Below, piece after piece: positions 22,661 through 29,787 of a DNA stretch of 33,673 bases. How positions within the stretch are numbered: the first letter of the stretch is position 1; the number at the start of each line of letters is the position of its first letter. Position numbers and translations under genes: made by a program. The notes under the pieces were generated by a model. It was not told where the DNA came from. It worked only from the letters and a program-made list of their open reading frames with translations, and did no database searches. This DNA is from Candidatus Paceibacterota bacterium (lineage in GTDB: Bacteria > Patescibacteriota > Minisyncoccia > Phycocordibacterales > UBA9973): assembly GCA_028718635.1 (NCBI GenBank), contig JAQULK010000003.1:1-33673 (forward strand), written 5' to 3'.

Positions 22661-23962
22661 CTATTTATTTGGAGCGGCAGAAAGAGTGACGAAGACGGTT
22701 TTTTCGGCGCCTTTATGAAGAATTTTTAGATTAATTGTCTGGCCTATGCTTTTCTCGCGAATAATGGAGGCGAGATTGTTTTTGTCGTCTAATTTTACCC
22801 CGTCAATTTCTAAAATAATATCGTTTTCCACAATCCCAGCTTTGTCTGCAGGAGAACCTGGAACGACAGCCAGATCACTCGCAGTCGATCCAGCTTTCAC
22901 CAACACTCCATAATCCACTGTTAAATTATTTTTATCTTTTAATTCCGCATCTATCTCCACATAACGAATGCCTAAATAAGGACGAATAATTTTGCCAGTT
23001 GCTTTTACTGACTCAATAGAACCCTTGATGCTATTGATAGGTAAAGCAAAACCAATACTTTGAGAACCTTGCGCCATGGCGACATTCACCCCTATGGCTT
23101 CCCCGCTCAAATTCAAGAGCGGCCCTCCAGAATTCCCTAGGTTGATCGCTGCATCTGTCTGAATTACATGGTCAAGAACTTCTGAATTACCGGAATTGTC
23201 GCCCGCTGTGATAGACCTTGCCAAACCGGAAACCACCCCCACTGAAACAGTATTTCTATATTCTCCCAAAGCGTTTCCAATGGCAATGACGCTCTGCCCT
23301 ACTTCTATGGTGCTGGAATCTCCTAGGGTAAGATATGGATAACTCCCGCCAACTAATGGGTCAATTTTTATAAGTGCGATATCCAAGGTAGGATCAACCG
23401 CAGTAATTTTCGCTGTATGTTTTTTACCATCATTAGTAAAAACTGTATACTCTACATTTTTTTGATCAACTACATGTTTATTAGTAACTATTAAACCATT
23501 ACTCGAAACAAAGAATCCAGATCCTCCGCCAATTTCTTTTTTTTCTGTCCCGTTCTGACACAATTGATATTGAGGAATATTAAAGCTAAAACCTGGAAAC
23601 AAATCGCCGAATGGATTTTGAGGCAGGATTTGATTTTGATTAACACAGGTTTCGTATTTTGGAACATTTTTAGAAATAATGATAGAGACAACAGCGGGAT
23701 TGGTTTTTTTAACTGCATTTATCACAAAAGAATCCTGTGACAGAGTTGTAATTTTTTCATTTAATTTAATGTTTCCATTCTGCATTTCTGTCAAATATTC
23801 CTTGGCAAAGTATCCAAAAATATTTGCCCTATAATGCCAGATTATGCCCACCCCAATTAAAATTACAACTAAAAAAGACAGCAGACTAGTCAAAAAAACA
23901 GAAATAAAATTTTTATTTAAAAAAAATTTATTAAAAAATTTCTTTATATTTTCCTCTAACAT
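22661..23962 (-). CDS. HtrA/DegP-like serine protease with one PDZ domain
   Basis: 433 residues. An N-terminal membrane helix (ISVFLTSLLSFLVVILIGVGII, about 20-41) anchors an extracytoplasmic protease. The catalytic triad is visible: His163 in VTNKHVV, Asp194 in PTLDIALIKI, and Ser278 in GNSGGPLL. A C-terminal PDZ domain (YLGIRYVEI, VVPGSPADKAGIVENDIILEIDG) follows. An insert between the helix and the core has two cysteines (ETCVNQ, QLCQNG) that could form a disulfide. These proteases degrade or refold damaged envelope proteins. It lies downstream of the nucleotidyltransferase gene across a 16-bp inverted repeat. Confidence 0.93.
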   Translation of the reverse strand: MLEENIKKFFNKFFLNKNFISVFLTSLLSFLVVILIGVGIIWHYRANIFGYFAKEYLTEMQNGNIKLNEKITTLSQDSFVINAVKKTNPAVVSIIISKNVPKYETCVNQNQILPQNPFGDLFPGFSFNIPQYQLCQNGTEKKEIGGGSGFFVSSNGLIVTNKHVVDQKNVEYTVFTNDGKKHTAKITAVDPTLDIALIKIDPLVGGSYPYLTLGDSSTIEVGQSVIAIGNALGEYRNTVSVGVVSGLARSITAGDNSGNSEVLDHVIQTDAAINLGNSGGPLLNLSGEAIGVNVAMAQGSQSIGFALPINSIKGSIESVKATGKIIRPYLGIRYVEIDAELKDKNNLTVDYGVLVKAGSTASDLAVVPGSPADKAGIVENDIILEIDGVKLDDKNNLASIIREKSIGQTINLKILHKGAEKTVFVTLSAAPNK

Positions 23963-23979
23963 AATAATTTATTATATTT

Positions 23980-24062
23980 ACCCACACACTAACTTCAATA
24001 TTCTATTTTATCGAAAAAAGAGTGTCAAGTAAAAAATAATTTCTCTAAGTTAGTGTGTGGGT
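23980..24062. repeat. 16-bp inverted repeat with 51-nt loop
   Basis: Perfect arms ACCCACACACTAACTT (23980-23995) and AAGTTAGTGTGTGGGT (24047-24062). The right arm touches the stop codon of the nucleotidyltransferase gene, and the left arm ends 17 bases before the protease ATG. The architecture (strong stem, AT-rich loop, just upstream of a start codon) recalls elements A-C, but the sequence differs. Confidence 0.8.
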
Positions 24063-24521
24063 TTATCTTCTAATTTTTAACAAGTGATTTTTATAAACCT
24101 TCGCTTTATAAGGTTTTAAGCGCACGATTTTTATAGGAATACCTTTATCTTTTAGGTCCTTTCTAAGTTCTTGTACATAAGCCTTTTGGTCATAACCCAG
24201 AGCAACAATATCTACTTTTTCTCTTAGTATATGCGGTAAATATTTTTCTTTACCTGCTAAAATTACTTTATCTGCTAAACCACTTTTTTTTACCAAAAAC
24301 ATTCTTTCCTTTTCATTTTTTATCGGGTACTTTCCTTTAATTCTTTTCACATTTTTATCTCTAGCAATTGAAACAATTAAAAATGAATTCTTCATGAAGC
24401 TTTTCGCTTGTTTAAAAAAATTGACGTGTCCGGAGTGCAGTCCATCAAAAGTCCCAAAAACCATTATTTTTATTCGTGCATTTATTGCTTTTTTTTTAAT
24501 ATCCACATTTGTCTTTGACAT
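24063..24521 (-). CDS. Cytidylyltransferase-like nucleotidyltransferase (RibL/TagD type)
   Basis: 152 residues. The nucleotide-binding signature GTFDGLHSGH (23-32) with HxGH is followed by the VSIARDKNVKRIKGKYPIKNEKERMFLVKK region and later LGYDQKAYV. This is the single-domain adenylyl/cytidylyltransferase family, which includes glycerol-3-phosphate cytidylyltransferase and archaeal FAD synthase RibL. The sequence does not decide the substrate. Its start codon region overlaps the -35 box of the divergent riboswitch promoter (TTGACAT is the complement of ATGTCAA), so the two transcripts may interfere. Confidence 0.82.
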   Translation of the reverse strand: MSKTNVDIKKKAINARIKIMVFGTFDGLHSGHVNFFKQAKSFMKNSFLIVSIARDKNVKRIKGKYPIKNEKERMFLVKKSGLADKVILAGKEKYLPHILREKVDIVALGYDQKAYVQELRKDLKDKGIPIKIVRLKPYKAKVYKNHLLKIRR

Positions 24522-24542
24522 AATATAAAGTAAGTATATACT
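24515..24542 (+). promoter_or_regulatory. Sigma-70-type promoter of the cobalamin riboswitch transcript
   Basis: TTGACA (24515-24520), 16-bp spacer, TATACT (24537-24542). This predicts a transcript start near 24549, about 20 nt before the aptamer. It is the best promoter match I see in the window and supports the riboswitch reading. Confidence 0.75.
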
Positions 24543-24569
24543 AAAAGAGTTCGCTTGAAAATTAAAAGA

Positions 24570-24706
24570 ATTGATTGGGGAAACTGGTGACCCGCCTGTG
24601 CAGGCAGGGATTCCAGTACAGTGCCGCTACGGTAAGCTCTGACTTAGGTCAGAGACAAGTCCGAATACCAATCATTTTGCTCCGCCAGTTGGCGGATCCC
24701 GAGCAG
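24570..24706 (+). promoter_or_regulatory. Cobalamin (vitamin B12) riboswitch
   Basis: Conserved blocks occur in order: GGGGAAACTGGTGA, a hairpin (GCCTG/CAGGC), ATTCCAGT, ACAGTGCCGCTACGGTAA, a hairpin (CTCTGAC/GTCAGAG), then AAGTCCGAATACCAATCA. ACTGG pairs with CCAGT, and TGATTGG (24572-24578) pairs with CCAATCA to close the core. The TACGGTAA and TCCGAATACC blocks resemble the short class II (hydroxocobalamin-type) aptamers, and the peripheral P8-P12 arm of class I is absent. After the core, TGCTC/GAGCA encloses another hairpin (CCGCC/GGCGG). A terminator follows at 24739 and the gene at 24782. Ligand class and the off-switch mode are inferred. Confidence 0.8.
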
Positions 24707-24738
24707 GAATTATCAAGACCTAATAGCTTGATATGTCG

Positions 24739-24762
24739 ACTCCTCTCGGTAGGAGTTTTTTT
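24739..24762 (+). terminator. Intrinsic terminator of the riboswitch expression platform
   Basis: ACTCCT/AGGAGT stem with a 6-nt loop and a run of seven T (24756-24762), 19 bp before the ATG of the DUF4430 gene. A 7-bp hairpin, TATCAAG/CTTGATA (24711-24733), lies between aptamer and terminator. The arrangement fits transcriptional attenuation when cobalamin binds. Confidence 0.78.
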
Positions 24763-24781
24763 ATTTATAAATTAAAAATAT

Positions 24782-25648
24782 ATGAAAAAAAGTCTATTAA
24801 GTTTTTTGTTTACGTTAGTATTATTGTCTGCAGTAAGTAATTTTGCATTGGCTGAAGGAGTAAATGTAAATTTAACAGTAAAAAATAACGGCGAAGTTGT
24901 TTATGTTGGAAGTGTAGCTTTGCTTCCTGCCGGAACCATCAGTATAAATGATTCGAGTGGAAATCCTCACGATACAAATGCAGACAGTGTACTCTCAATA
25001 GTTAATATTGCTGATGCTTCGAGTGGGGAATTTAATATTTCCAATTTGATTTATTACGACATGTTCAGCGCTTTTTATTTGAAGTGTATTAACGTCTCTG
25101 GATCTGAATTGTGTGATAATTGGCAATACAAAGTAGATGGCGACAGTCCAGCTATGGGAATGGATTCAAAAATTTTATCCGGGGGAGAAAATGTTGTCCT
25201 ATATTTTGGAGACGAAAACAAGACACCAGCCCCAACACCAGAACCAGAGCCAGAGCCAGAAACCCCGCCAGTTCATAGGAGCAGTGGAGGAGGAGGATAT
25301 ATTGTTTTAAATACTGTCTGCGAAGAAGGAACAAAATTTAGTGCTACCACAGGCCGACCCTGCACATCTTTTATTCCTTCCTCTATACCCGTTTCTCCAA
25401 CAGTCACCCCTCCTTTACTAAATGTAAATCTTGAAGAAAAACTCCTCGGACATAGTCCTACGGACGAGTCAAAATCTGTTTTTCTTCCAACCACAGAAAA
25501 ACTAAGCAAAAAAACAAACGAAGCTGTAAAACAAAATACTGCCACAGTTATAAATGCTGTCTCTCAAACTCCTTCTATTCCTCAAACAGAAACTCCAAAG
25601 AAAAGCTGGTGGAATAGATTTTGGGATAATATTTTTAGTATTTTTTAA
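24782..25648 (+). CDS. Exported DUF4430 (transcobalamin-like) surface protein under B12 riboswitch control
   Basis: 288 residues. A signal peptide (MKKSLLSFLFTLVLLSAV, probable cleavage after FALA near residue 24) leads into a domain of about 115 residues. Its pattern NADSVLSIVNIAD...SNLIYYDMFSAFYLKCI...DNWQYKVDGDSPAMGMDSKILSGGENVVLYF fits DUF4430, the fold of the C-terminal domain of transcobalamin and intrinsic factor. A proline/glutamate linker, a GGGG segment, and a CEEGTKFSATTGRPC motif follow. The C-terminus is KKSWWNRFWDNIFSIF, an amphipathic aromatic tail. I infer a cell-surface cobalamin binder made when B12 is scarce; the riboswitch upstream supports this independently. Binding itself is not shown. 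The stop overlaps the convergent neighbour by 14 bp. Confidence 0.8.
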   Translation: MKKSLLSFLFTLVLLSAVSNFALAEGVNVNLTVKNNGEVVYVGSVALLPAGTISINDSSGNPHDTNADSVLSIVNIADASSGEFNISNLIYYDMFSAFYLKCINVSGSELCDNWQYKVDGDSPAMGMDSKILSGGENVVLYFGDENKTPAPTPEPEPEPETPPVHRSSGGGGYIVLNTVCEEGTKFSATTGRPCTSFIPSSIPVSPTVTPPLLNVNLEEKLLGHSPTDESKSVFLPTTEKLSKKTNEAVKQNTATVINAVSQTPSIPQTETPKKSWWNRFWDNIFSIF

Positions 25649-26267
25649 AATCTACTAACTTGGTGGCTTTTATTTCAATTTTGTCTGCTTTTCTTAGTTT
25701 TTTCAGATAAGACTTTGGAATAATATCGTAATGTTTTATTCTGTCTAATTTTTTATCAATATACCAAAGATCTTCAGTCGAAGTTACCCAACTCCCGCTA
25801 CGACTATCGGACTTATTTTTTAACGTATTTAAATTAAAAATCGCGGAATATTGCCTTAAAGTTTTTTTACCATCACTCAAAAAATATTCGTGAAAATAAG
25901 ACATCGCCAGCTCTCTAATATTCTTATATACTGGTTCTCGGTAACGCAGAACCATATGATTAGTTTTAGATAAAGCTCCCCAGTATCCATTGACTTTGAA
26001 AGGAACAACAATGTGGTCATAATCCTCTTTTGTTACTTTAAAATGCATCAGATACGGAGTAAATCCATGCAAAGATAAAATATAAGCGCCGAGCAAGGCA
26101 CCTTCGAAACAATGCGCATTACGCGCTCTTAAAGTTAAAATAGGAGACTTTAGTGTTTCTCCGTTTTTTTCAAAATTAAACTTAAAACCATTCAAAAGAT
26201 CTTGCACCTTAGACGGGGTGTTTAACTTTTCTAATATTTTTTTTTCTTTTTTAGTAAAACAGAGCAC
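25635..26267 (-). CDS. Transglutaminase-like cysteine hydrolase-fold protein, uncharacterised
   Basis: 210 residues with a GTG start just after the stop of the 21-codon gene. It contains RARNAHCFEGALLGAYILSLHGF (Cys53), EDYDHIVVPFKVNGYWGALSKTNH (His85) and LRYREPVYKNIRELAMSYFHEYF. This matches a widely distributed uncharacterised family with the transglutaminase/cysteine-peptidase layout (Cys at a helix start, later His and an acidic residue). No signal peptide is visible, so it is cytoplasmic. The substrate and reaction are unknown. It is the last gene in a long minus-strand run. Confidence 0.75.
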   Translation of the reverse strand: MLCFTKKEKKILEKLNTPSKVQDLLNGFKFNFEKNGETLKSPILTLRARNAHCFEGALLGAYILSLHGFTPYLMHFKVTKEDYDHIVVPFKVNGYWGALSKTNHMVLRYREPVYKNIRELAMSYFHEYFLSDGKKTLRQYSAIFNLNTLKNKSDSRSGSWVTSTEDLWYIDKKLDRIKHYDIIPKSYLKKLRKADKIEIKATKLVDFKKY

Positions 26268-26269
26268 GT

Positions 26270-26335
26270 TTATTTCTTTTTTGCTTTTTTAGGCTTTTTC
26301 ACGTCTTTTCGATATGCGTTGTTTCCTTTTCCCAT
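26270..26335 (-). CDS. 21-codon lysine-rich peptide gene
   Basis: ATG at 26335, then MGKGNNAYRKDVKKPKK and four more residues, then TAA. The MGKGN-----KK-KKPKK layout resembles a small basic protein of unknown function that recurs in many bacteria, as I recall it. It sits in the gap between the thioredoxin-fold gene and the transglutaminase-like gene, whose GTG start lies 2 bp after this stop, so the two are probably translated from one message. With such a length, chance is possible, but composition and context favour a real gene. Confidence 0.55.
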   Translation of the reverse strand: MGKGNNAYRKDVKKPKKAKKK

Positions 26336-26377
26336 ATAATTAATTAAATTAATAATAATATAATACTTACTTATACA

Positions 26378-26770
26378 CTATTGAGGCAGTACACAAGAAG
26401 TTTTATCAGCTAATTGTTGTAGGGAAATCTCTCCACTTAGGCTTGTTCCATCGGCAAATGTCCAAGTGGGATAGCTGGTTATTTTATTATCTGCACAAAT
26501 CTGCGTCTGTCCTTGCCCATCAGGAGTAGAACACTCAACATATGGTAATAATTTTTGAGATACGCCAAAAAGTTTCTTCTCTGCTTGGCAATGAGGACAC
26601 CAAAAAGTTCCATAAAAAACTGCGCCCTTATCTTTTAAACAAGTAGCAAATGAATCATATTTGCCAGGACCTGCAGTCGGAAGAACGGTTGGCTGAAGCA
26701 ATACAGCGGTGATCACTCCTAGAACTAAAAGACAGATTATTAAAATGAAAATTTTAGCATTATTACTCAT
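26378..26770 (-). CDS. Membrane-anchored thioredoxin-fold protein with CPHC motif
   Basis: 130 residues. An N-terminal membrane helix (IFILIICLLVLGVITAVLL, about 7-25) puts the domain outside the cell. The redox motif CPHC (58-61, FWCPHCQAEKKLFG) and the tail YVECSTPDGQGQTQICADNKITSYPTWTFADG match the thioredoxin-like domain usually fused to the C-terminus of bacterial VKOR enzymes. It probably takes part in disulfide formation in exported proteins, several of which in this window carry cysteine pairs. No VKOR gene is in the window. It lies 18 bp after dgkA. Confidence 0.85.
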   Translation of the reverse strand: MSNNAKIFILIICLLVLGVITAVLLQPTVLPTAGPGKYDSFATCLKDKGAVFYGTFWCPHCQAEKKLFGVSQKLLPYVECSTPDGQGQTQICADNKITSYPTWTFADGTSLSGEISLQQLADKTSCVLPQ

Positions 26771-26788
26771 GAGTTGTATTTTACCAAT

Positions 26789-27181
26789 TTAAAAAATTTT
26801 AGGCAAGAAAATGGTAAACCCGACGATAACAGAAACAAATACAGACAATAATACAGCTGCAGCTGCGGCGTCTTTCGTGTCTCTAGCGTACGGATGATAT
26901 TCCGGAGAAGTTAAATCTATGTCTATCTCGATGGCAGTATTGAAGGCTTCCGAAACTAAAACAAAACCGATCGCAAAAATTAAATCCATCCATTCGGAAC
27001 AGGAAACTTTAAAATAAAAACCTAAAATTACCACAATAAGAATTGATATAGAAGATACATATCTGAATAAATTACTGGTCGTCATCCAAAAAACTCGCAT
27101 TCCCCGAAAAGCGTCAAAAAATCTCTGCCTATTTCTATTCCTCACTTCTCGCCATGCCTTTTTTTCTTTTTTAGTGTCCAT
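26789..27181 (-). CDS. dgkA: Diacylglycerol/undecaprenol kinase family protein
   Basis: About 130 residues from MDTKKEKKAWREVRNR, whose ATG overlaps the end of the preceding gene; a longer start at 27226 is less likely. There are three membrane helices. The family signature is EAFNTAIEIDIDLTSPEYHPYARDTKDAAAAAVLL, with the catalytic Glu in ExxNTAIE and the KDxAAAAV segment. These small integral-membrane kinases phosphorylate diacylglycerol or undecaprenol, recycling lipid carriers for cell-wall synthesis. The exact substrate is not decided by sequence. Confidence 0.88.
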   Translation of the reverse strand: MDTKKEKKAWREVRNRNRQRFFDAFRGMRVFWMTTSNLFRYVSSISILIVVILGFYFKVSCSEWMDLIFAIGFVLVSEAFNTAIEIDIDLTSPEYHPYARDTKDAAAAAVLLSVFVSVIVGFTIFLPKIF

Positions 27182-27389
27182 ATCGGGGGTTAGCATCCTC
27201 TTTCTCCTCCTTAGTAATTCTATCAAACATAGCCTGTTCTGCTTCAGTAAGCTTATTATAAAAGAAAGTGCCTGCTAGTTTTTGTGCCAGAATTTTTTTT
27301 CGAAAAGCTTCTTCTACTTCTACTTCAGTTCTTGAATCAAGCTTCTTTTCCAGTTTACCCCCTGGTATTGGTTCTTTATCCATTCTCAT
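27171..27389 (-). CDS. Small charged protein, unknown, coupled to dgkA
   Basis: 72 residues, strongly charged (PGGKLEKKLDSRTEVEVEEAFRKKILAQKLAGTFFYNKLTEAEQAMFDRITKEEKEDANPRYGH), probably helical and soluble. The stop codon lies inside ATGGACACTAA, so it overlaps the dgkA start by 11 bp. This indicates translational coupling and supports its being a real gene. I do not recognise a family. Confidence 0.55.
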   Translation of the reverse strand: MRMDKEPIPGGKLEKKLDSRTEVEVEEAFRKKILAQKLAGTFFYNKLTEAEQAMFDRITKEEKEDANPRYGH

Positions 27390-27411
27390 ATTCTAAATTA
27401 TATAACATATT

Positions 27412-28563
27412 TTACTGGTATTGTATATATACCGGTCTTGGATTCAATTTTAGAAGAGTGGCTGGCGTCATGAGCGTCGTTCCTTTGGTCAAAAGATCAT
27501 TTTTGTAAAATAATTTAAAGCCGGTAAATTGCACGGGCTCTTTGTACACAAACTGCTGATAGGTATTTATCTTTTTCGCCTGTACTCCCCAACCATCCAT
27601 ATTCATGATAATCTGCACTTCCGGCATGGTCTTGATCTGCTTGTAATTGGTAACCATTTTTTGCGTATAACGATGCACAATGAGGATTTTTGGAGTGAGC
27701 TTATTTTCTTTTACGAGCTTTGCTAAATAATTTGAAGCAAAATTTATGTCGGTGGCGTCCAAAGTGCCGACAACTTTCCCCGGCCGGATGCCGCTCTTCA
27801 TAGAAAATTCTGGATCGAGGGCGAGATGGACTTGCGGCATTTTTAAATACTTTTCTAAAAGCGGGATTTCTGTCTGAACATTGGAAAAACCAACTTGTAG
27901 ATCAAGAAAGACAATCGCATTTATTTTCGCTGCCATAGCTAGCACTTTTTCTATTTCAGAATCCGGCATACGAAATCTGTATTTACCATCAGCCCCAGCA
28001 CTGCCCTGCGCAACCACCACAATATAATGAAGAGCAGGAATCACCGGAGTAGAAGGATCAGCAGTATTCCATTTTTCTACTTCAGACTTTAGTTTTGCGA
28101 GCATCGTAGCCTCAGGATACTGCCCCAACACTCCCATCTTTGTGGAATATAAATTTCCGTAATAAGCGACAATACGGTTAAACGGCAAAATAGCGCCGGC
28201 ATTCGGATAAACAGTCTTTACTGGCCAAAGATGTGTTATGGTCGGTTGGGGTGAGGCGGGAACCTTGGTGATTTTGGTCACAGGCTTGCCATTCTTATCT
28301 TTTTCAATGGTTTTGATGGTGTTGTAAACAGTAGGATCGGGAGGGTTATTTGCTATTTCATGTAATTTTTTATTATAAGCCTCAATATCAAGAGGCTGAA
28401 GCTTAAACGTCTCTAGTTTATTTTTAATTTTCTCGATACTTGGATTTAATGCTTGTTCGTTTTTACTATAAGACAAAGTGCTGCTGAAAAATTCTGAAAA
28501 CACAAACGTTAGGACAAATAAAGATATGACAGCTATAAAAAAAATCCAAGGTTTTTTGTTCAT
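27412..28563 (-). CDS. Exported protein of unknown function, possibly TIM-barrel-like
   Basis: About 383 residues from MNKKPWIFFIAVISL; the frame extends to 28578, but those codons (MLLNG) come from leader element B. An N-terminal hydrophobic segment (about 5-25) acts as signal or anchor. The mature part has RIVAYYGNLYSTKMGVLGQYPE, LHYIVVVAQGSAGADGKYRFRMPD, AIVFLDLQVGF, MPQVHLALDPEFSM, ILIVHRYTQKMV and VQIIMNMDGWG. This alternation of strands and helices looks like a glycosidase-type barrel and resembles a family of uncharacterised secreted proteins or lipoproteins. The conserved D/E and H residues at strand ends suggest an enzyme, but no reaction is assigned. It follows zwf across element B. 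Confidence 0.7.
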   Translation of the reverse strand: MNKKPWIFFIAVISLFVLTFVFSEFFSSTLSYSKNEQALNPSIEKIKNKLETFKLQPLDIEAYNKKLHEIANNPPDPTVYNTIKTIEKDKNGKPVTKITKVPASPQPTITHLWPVKTVYPNAGAILPFNRIVAYYGNLYSTKMGVLGQYPEATMLAKLKSEVEKWNTADPSTPVIPALHYIVVVAQGSAGADGKYRFRMPDSEIEKVLAMAAKINAIVFLDLQVGFSNVQTEIPLLEKYLKMPQVHLALDPEFSMKSGIRPGKVVGTLDATDINFASNYLAKLVKENKLTPKILIVHRYTQKMVTNYKQIKTMPEVQIIMNMDGWGVQAKKINTYQQFVYKEPVQFTGFKLFYKNDLLTKGTTLMTPATLLKLNPRPVYIQYQ

Positions 28564-28684
28564 CCCGTTTAGAAGCAAATCGCGATCAACTCACGCCTCT
28601 GATATTTAATATTATTAATATTTATAATATTTAGTTTCATATTTTTATTTGTTTTTAAATTGCGATCGCGGCTTCTAACGGGAT
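28562..28684 (-). promoter_or_regulatory. Leader stem element B, upstream of the 383-aa exported-protein gene
   Basis: 123 nt closed by ATCCCGTT/AACGGGAT, AGAAGC/GCTTCT and CGCGATC/GATCGCG, with bulges T and AAAT at the same places as in element A. Compared with A, the third block has G-C replaced by A-T on both strands, a compensatory change. The loop (76 nt) is mostly diverged, apart from ATTTGTTT---AA-TGC before the right arm. The last two stem bases are again the first two of a start codon. Confidence 0.75.
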
Positions 28685-28743
28685 TCATTAGGGCTTAATT
28701 ATAAAGAAAAAAATAAGATATTGCAATTTCAATTAAAAACAAG

Positions 28744-29787
28744 CTAAAGATCCAAGATCTCTTCTATGGCGCTTCCCTTGGGGTAAATTATTAAATCACT
28801 TCCGGATTTTTCCCACGTTTTTTGGATCGCTTCCAAAATCCTCCAGCTTTCGATCACCTCTTTGCTTGAGGTAAACAAATTATGATTGTTTGCCAAGGTG
28901 GCTTTGATAATGCGCCCATATGTTTCCGGTTCATGTTCGATATGAAAAATCTTTTCCTTGCCGTCTTTATATTCTATTTTTATTTGCGTCAGTTTTTCTT
29001 TGAAAGCCTTACCGGTCGCAAGAATTATCGGCACTCCACGCCACTTTGGATCGTTTGATACCATATTGATGGAAACAAATGTTTCTATCAGGCTATTTGG
29101 ATTATTCACTTCTTTGCGGTAACCCTCATATTGCCCCCTCTTTACGCACTCATGTTTATTGATATCACAAACAATTTGTAAATTCTTTAATACTCCTTCC
29201 CGACGGCTCACTTCAAAGCTTCCAGCGAGAACTATGGCCGCCATCTCGAGAAGATGGCTTTGCACAAAATCTTTCAACGCTCCGGTTTTTTCATAAAAAT
29301 TAACGCGCCCTTCTATGTCTATCTTTTCGCTCGCAATTATTTTAATGCTGGCGATGTTGCTTTTGTCCCATTCTTCTTCGACTACCGTCCGCAAAGATTC
29401 CTTCGCCAAATAATGATCGACTCGATAAATCTGATCCTCGGAAAAATATCTGTCGATGTGCTTTACCAAATCCTGCGCAGACTGCAAGTCATTGCCGAAA
29501 GGTTTTTCAAGCATTATTTTTATATTATCTTCGTCGAAGTTTTCGCTGATTAATTCGACAATATCTGCTACCGCTTCTGGAGGAACCGCTAGATGAAATA
29601 TTTTCTTTGCTGCACTTTCTCCCACTAGATTTCTTAAATTGCCATAATCTTTTCGCGAAACAGGAATTACCTTTCCTGCGTACTTCATATTCTTCTGTAA
29701 ATTTTCAATAGCCGGCATCAAATAACGCCTTGATAGGTCTCCGGAAGCGCCAAAAATTACATAAGTTGTTTTATCGTTTTCCATCAT
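28744..29787 (-). CDS. zwf: Glucose-6-phosphate dehydrogenase, short form
   Basis: 347 residues, against about 490 for usual G6PD. It has the NADP-binding IFGASGDLSRRYLMPA (11-26), EKPFG (94-98), the substrate-site motif RVDHYLAKE (122-130, usual RIDHYLGKE), and GALKDFVQSHLLEMAAIVL with the catalytic His178 (usual QNHLLQ). The enzyme oxidises glucose 6-phosphate to 6-phosphogluconolactone, making NADPH. Both the region between the Rossmann start and EKPFG and the C-terminal domain are cut down, but all catalytic residues I can place are present. Its start overlaps the pgl stop by 17 bp, so the two consecutive pathway steps are translationally coupled. Confidence 0.88.
   Translation of the reverse strand: MMENDKTTYVIFGASGDLSRRYLMPAIENLQKNMKYAGKVIPVSRKDYGNLRNLVGESAAKKIFHLAVPPEAVADIVELISENFDEDNIKIMLEKPFGNDLQSAQDLVKHIDRYFSEDQIYRVDHYLAKESLRTVVEEEWDKSNIASIKIIASEKIDIEGRVNFYEKTGALKDFVQSHLLEMAAIVLAGSFEVSRREGVLKNLQIVCDINKHECVKRGQYEGYRKEVNNPNSLIETFVSINMVSNDPKWRGVPIILATGKAFKEKLTQIKIEYKDGKEKIFHIEHEPETYGRIIKATLANNHNLFTSSKEVIESWRILEAIQKTWEKSGSDLIIYPKGSAIEEILDL

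Noticed and set aside
24575-24775. 66-codon ORF across the riboswitch
   Set aside because: It reads through the aptamer and terminator hairpins, has no recognisable protein features and ends just before the real gene.
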